Assembly (NCBI GenBank): GCA_964532715.1
Contig: CAZHIX010000057.1
Location: 1-5,947 of the forward strand
Source of the DNA: 1-14-0-10-45-29 sp964532715
GTDB lineage: Archaea; Micrarchaeota; Micrarchaeia; Anstonellales; Anstonellaceae
Direction of reading: 5' to 3'
DNA: 5,947 bases
Shown: piece by piece, positions 5,801 through 5,947 of the stretch
Position numbering within the stretch: the stretch's first letter is position 1
How the letters are laid out: each line of letters starts with the position of its first letter
Made by a program: the position numbers and the translations under genes
The notes under the pieces: generated by a model
Seen by the model: only the letters and a program-made list of their open reading frames with translations
What the model was told of the DNA's origin: nothing
The model's database searches: none

Positions 5801-5947
5801 TGCATGTGCAAGTGTTTTCATCCCAAACATCTGGTGCTTTGCAATCTTCTCGCTCTTGTGGCTCGCACTCACATTCACAGTTAGTCATATTTTTGTATGT
5901 CTTTGGCTGTGAGCAAACAACTGCCGAATCACACTCACATGCGCATG
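2886..5947 (-). CDS. Giant cysteine-rich repeat surface protein, N-terminus outside window
   Basis: At least 1019 codons are visible with no stop. The frame stays open through 5889-5947 with more repeat sequence, so the ATG at 5888 is internal. Numbering from that Met, I hand-count 130 Cys in 1000 residues. Order: repeat R0 (to 29), R1 (37-117), Cys linker, beta-rich domain 1 (about 159-244) with a Cys cap, R2 (286-366), short R3 (373-429), Cys-rich spacer, R4 (509-587), R5 (596-676), short R6 (685-743), Cys linker, beta-rich domain 2 (about 820-900) with a Cys cap (901-939), and a final segment ending R-L-H-W-W-D-Q. The repeat core is C-x-x-x-Q-x-Y, N-x-T-C-G-x-D-x-C, Y-G-x-N-W-x-C-N, CACECD, P-K-x-Y, CECEC, then P-x-x-W-[DN]-E. 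At least 17 N-x-S/T sequons and the Cys density suggest a secreted, disulfide-bonded, glycosylated stalk or adhesin. No C-terminal anchor, enzyme motif or recognised named family is seen. The stop TGA 2888-2886 overlaps the next start. Confidence 0.88.
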   Translation of the reverse strand, partial: CACECDSAVVCSQPKTYKNMTNCECECEPQEREDCKAPDVWDENTCTCTQFQEMFCSLNQRYTDNTCGTDDCKTSVQFGQNWICNAQECACECDSNIICPEPKTYKNMTNCECECDPQERQACQAPNVWNENTCTCTQITCEQASYPVCFADCTNEKHICDQNLGVTQSACGCSCPYESSVNMSIGQEITDGKLIVKLVDVTINGHARVEIYDSDGNYIGQMFIPLNQDFAITDPQTGYSITVRFSQYSSSGQKWATIIIYETCKGKELYDLQNCECYCPQDSQGECPDEHWDEENCECDLTPYCSKNQYWVDNTCGLDDCKDSDEYGTNWICNATACACECDSAVVCSQPKTYKNMSSCECECEPQEREDCKAPDVWDENTCTCEITQRFCSLNQRYTNNTCGFDDCTSEYGANWLCNSTACDCQCDPDKQLACKAPSRWNETTCSCCQFKDYIRCLDKGGYFDWSRCSCDMKCTDSSYDPDINACFGECSPLVLKIAYTTQTIERVCAVNDGKCECDVVDTNEKFCSLNQHYQNGTCGLDDCQYSNGQNWVCDANECACECDLSTTCSDPKNYLNATSCECECDPQERQECKYPNVWDEEQCQCVYEVQNALCSKSQYYQNGTCGLDNCKQSSDYGKNWFCNATKCACECDLSTTCSKPKNYLNATSCECECDPQEAQKCVYPAIWNDEYCQCEYTVDDALCSRSQHYQNGTCGLDNCKQSSDYGQNWICNATKCACECDPIARDKCAYPNIWDEQTCTCAGFSCASGPHNNEENYSSMFCYDDCPDGGYFCDAKTCECIDMYCGEYTDAGVCQSKCQNDAKTCFVDKKDCICECSEPQIVYRKNPALNWITKEQIYTIRFSGFGEGEVGTSLYDYSTILSKKIANENEVMTYYQGNESISIKILHNEDESISFVSAQCDNWKTYNFETCMCECDNKTRQVCIEKGWSWNDEDCSCNKVKPELMCPINVGPINLWLVSTPTIYGECPQGYTCDFDSGICVEKTIVEQERPRLHWWDQ
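2896..2899 (-). promoter_or_regulatory. Shine-Dalgarno-like GGTG deciding the pilin-like gene start
   Basis: On the minus strand GGTG, a part of the canonical GGAGGTG, sits 6 nt upstream of the ATG at 2889-2887. It lies within the last codons of the upstream gene, so ribosomes finishing that gene can reinitiate. This favours the ATG over the in-frame GTG at 2898. Confidence 0.5.
3189..3431 (-). other. Beta-rich domain 2 of the Cys-rich protein
   Basis: This Cys-free stretch (about residues 820-900) has alternating hydrophobic residues, for example Y-T-I-R-F, S-I-S-I-K-I and S-I-S-F-V, and ends at Cys902. It resembles beta domain 1 in strand order and in the Cys cap that follows (C, about 11 residues, C-x-C-x-C, then W-N-D-E-D-C-x-C). 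I interpret it as a beta-sandwich-like surface domain; no named family is assigned. Confidence 0.5.
3660..3836 (-). repeat. Repeat R6, short 59-residue form
   Basis: Residues 685-743 match R5 closely up to CACECD, then pass directly to the segment following CECECD. The 22 residues between the two motifs are missing. It has 10 Cys. Confidence 0.8.
3861..4103 (-). repeat. Repeat R5, full 81-residue unit
   Basis: Residues 596-676 with 14 Cys at 596, 607, 612, 624, 629, 631, 633, 639, 651, 653, 655, 663, 674 and 676. It is the closest relative of R4 and R6, implying local tandem duplication at about 267 bp. Confidence 0.85.
4128..4364 (-). repeat. Repeat R4, 79-residue unit
   Basis: Residues 509-587 have the same Cys order as R5 with two residues fewer in the segment before the conserved N-W. 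It shares the L-S-T-T-C and P-K-N-Y-L-N-A-T-S-C strings with R5. Confidence 0.85.
4602..4772 (-). repeat. Repeat R3, short 57-residue form
   Basis: Residues 373-429. It lacks the 22-residue CACECD-to-CECEC submodule, as R6 does, and is two residues shorter before the conserved N-W. It is followed by a unique Cys-rich spacer (430-507). Confidence 0.8.
4791..5033 (-). repeat. Repeat R2, full 81-residue unit
   Basis: Residues 286-366. The second half is nearly identical in DNA sequence to the repeat at the right window edge (R0), at a fixed offset of 1011 bp. Confidence 0.85.
5157..5414 (-). other. Beta-rich domain 1 of the Cys-rich protein
   Basis: This Cys-free stretch (about residues 159-244) has a G-K-L-I-V-K-L-V-D-V strand, then A-R-V-E-I-Y-D-S-D-G-N, and a late A-T-I-I-I-Y-E strand. 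The arrangement recalls beta-sandwich domains of archaeal cell-surface proteins. A Cys cap (245-280) with H-W-D-E-E-N-C-E-C follows and leads into repeat R2. Family assignment is by resemblance only. Confidence 0.5.
5538..5780 (-). repeat. Repeat R1, full 81-residue unit
   Basis: Residues 37-117, beginning F-C-S-L-N-Q-R-Y and ending N-E-N-T-C-T-C, with all 14 Cys positions. It precedes a unique Cys linker (121-156) that leads into beta domain 1. Confidence 0.85.
5802..5947 (-). repeat. Repeat R0, partial, cut by the right edge
   Basis: This is the C-terminal 48 residues of a full repeat, from CACECD onward to residue 29, continuing off the window. Bases 5806-5947 match 4795-4936 with about six differences in 142. 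Confidence 0.85.

Noticed and set aside
3398..5884. Several plus-strand open frames rich in His, Thr and Leu opposite the Cys-rich gene
   Set aside because: They mirror the Cys/Glu-rich codons of the real gene, recur with its repeats and have no independent start signals.
5886..5888. ATG as the start of the Cys-rich protein
   Set aside because: The frame stays open to the window edge and encodes the preceding half of the same repeat, matching R2; this Met is internal.
3660..5947. CRISPR array or satellite DNA from the recurring CACTCACATTCACA-type strings
   Set aside because: Spacing is not CRISPR-like and the strings are the antisense of C-E-C-E-C codons in a continuous reading frame.

Overview
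The window looks like a stretch of an AT-rich archaeal genome, most likely from the DPANN group. The clearest indicator is a class III (pilin-like) signal sequence of the form K-A-Q-S-A-M-E-F-L-M-T-Y-G-W-A, a style common in predicted secreted proteins of Woesearchaeota, Diapherotrites, Micrarchaeota and relatives. An archaeal-style phosphohexomutase, a TATA-like element just upstream of a start codon with no Shine-Dalgarno, and the absence of bacterial promoter signatures agree with this. The phylum cannot be fixed from the sequence alone.

Layout. Bases 1-1126 (+) hold the C-terminal four fifths of a phosphoglucosamine/phosphomannomutase (housekeeping sugar-nucleotide synthesis), cut by the left edge. 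Bases 1127-1372 are non-coding. They contain a series of ACGT cores spaced 11, 11 and 21 bp, a 10-bp palindrome abutting a TATA-like box, and a minus-strand hairpin followed by a T-run. Bases 1373-2311 (+) encode a 312-residue protein with the motifs of a soluble lytic transglycosylase (SLT, lysozyme fold), which is surprising in an archaeon. Five bases beyond its stop lies the tail of a convergent minus-strand operon. That operon consists of a very large cysteine-rich repeat protein (2886-5947, N-terminus beyond the right edge, at least 1019 residues, about 13% Cys) followed through an ATGA stop/start overlap by a 190-residue class III signal-peptide protein (2317-2889).

Biology. The two minus-strand genes are translationally coupled and both look extracytoplasmic. 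I infer a surface or adhesive structure: a long disulfide-rich, sequon-rich stalk made of about 81-residue modules (14 Cys each; two shortened copies with 10 Cys) interrupted by two related beta-rich domains, plus a small membrane-anchored pilin-like partner. The adjacent SLT-like enzyme raises the possibility of a module for contact with a bacterial or murein-bearing cell, but it is on the opposite strand and has no visible signal peptide, so a functional link is only a hypothesis. The repeat gene shows recent internal duplication (a block about 96% identical at 1011 bp distance), so it is evolving rapidly.
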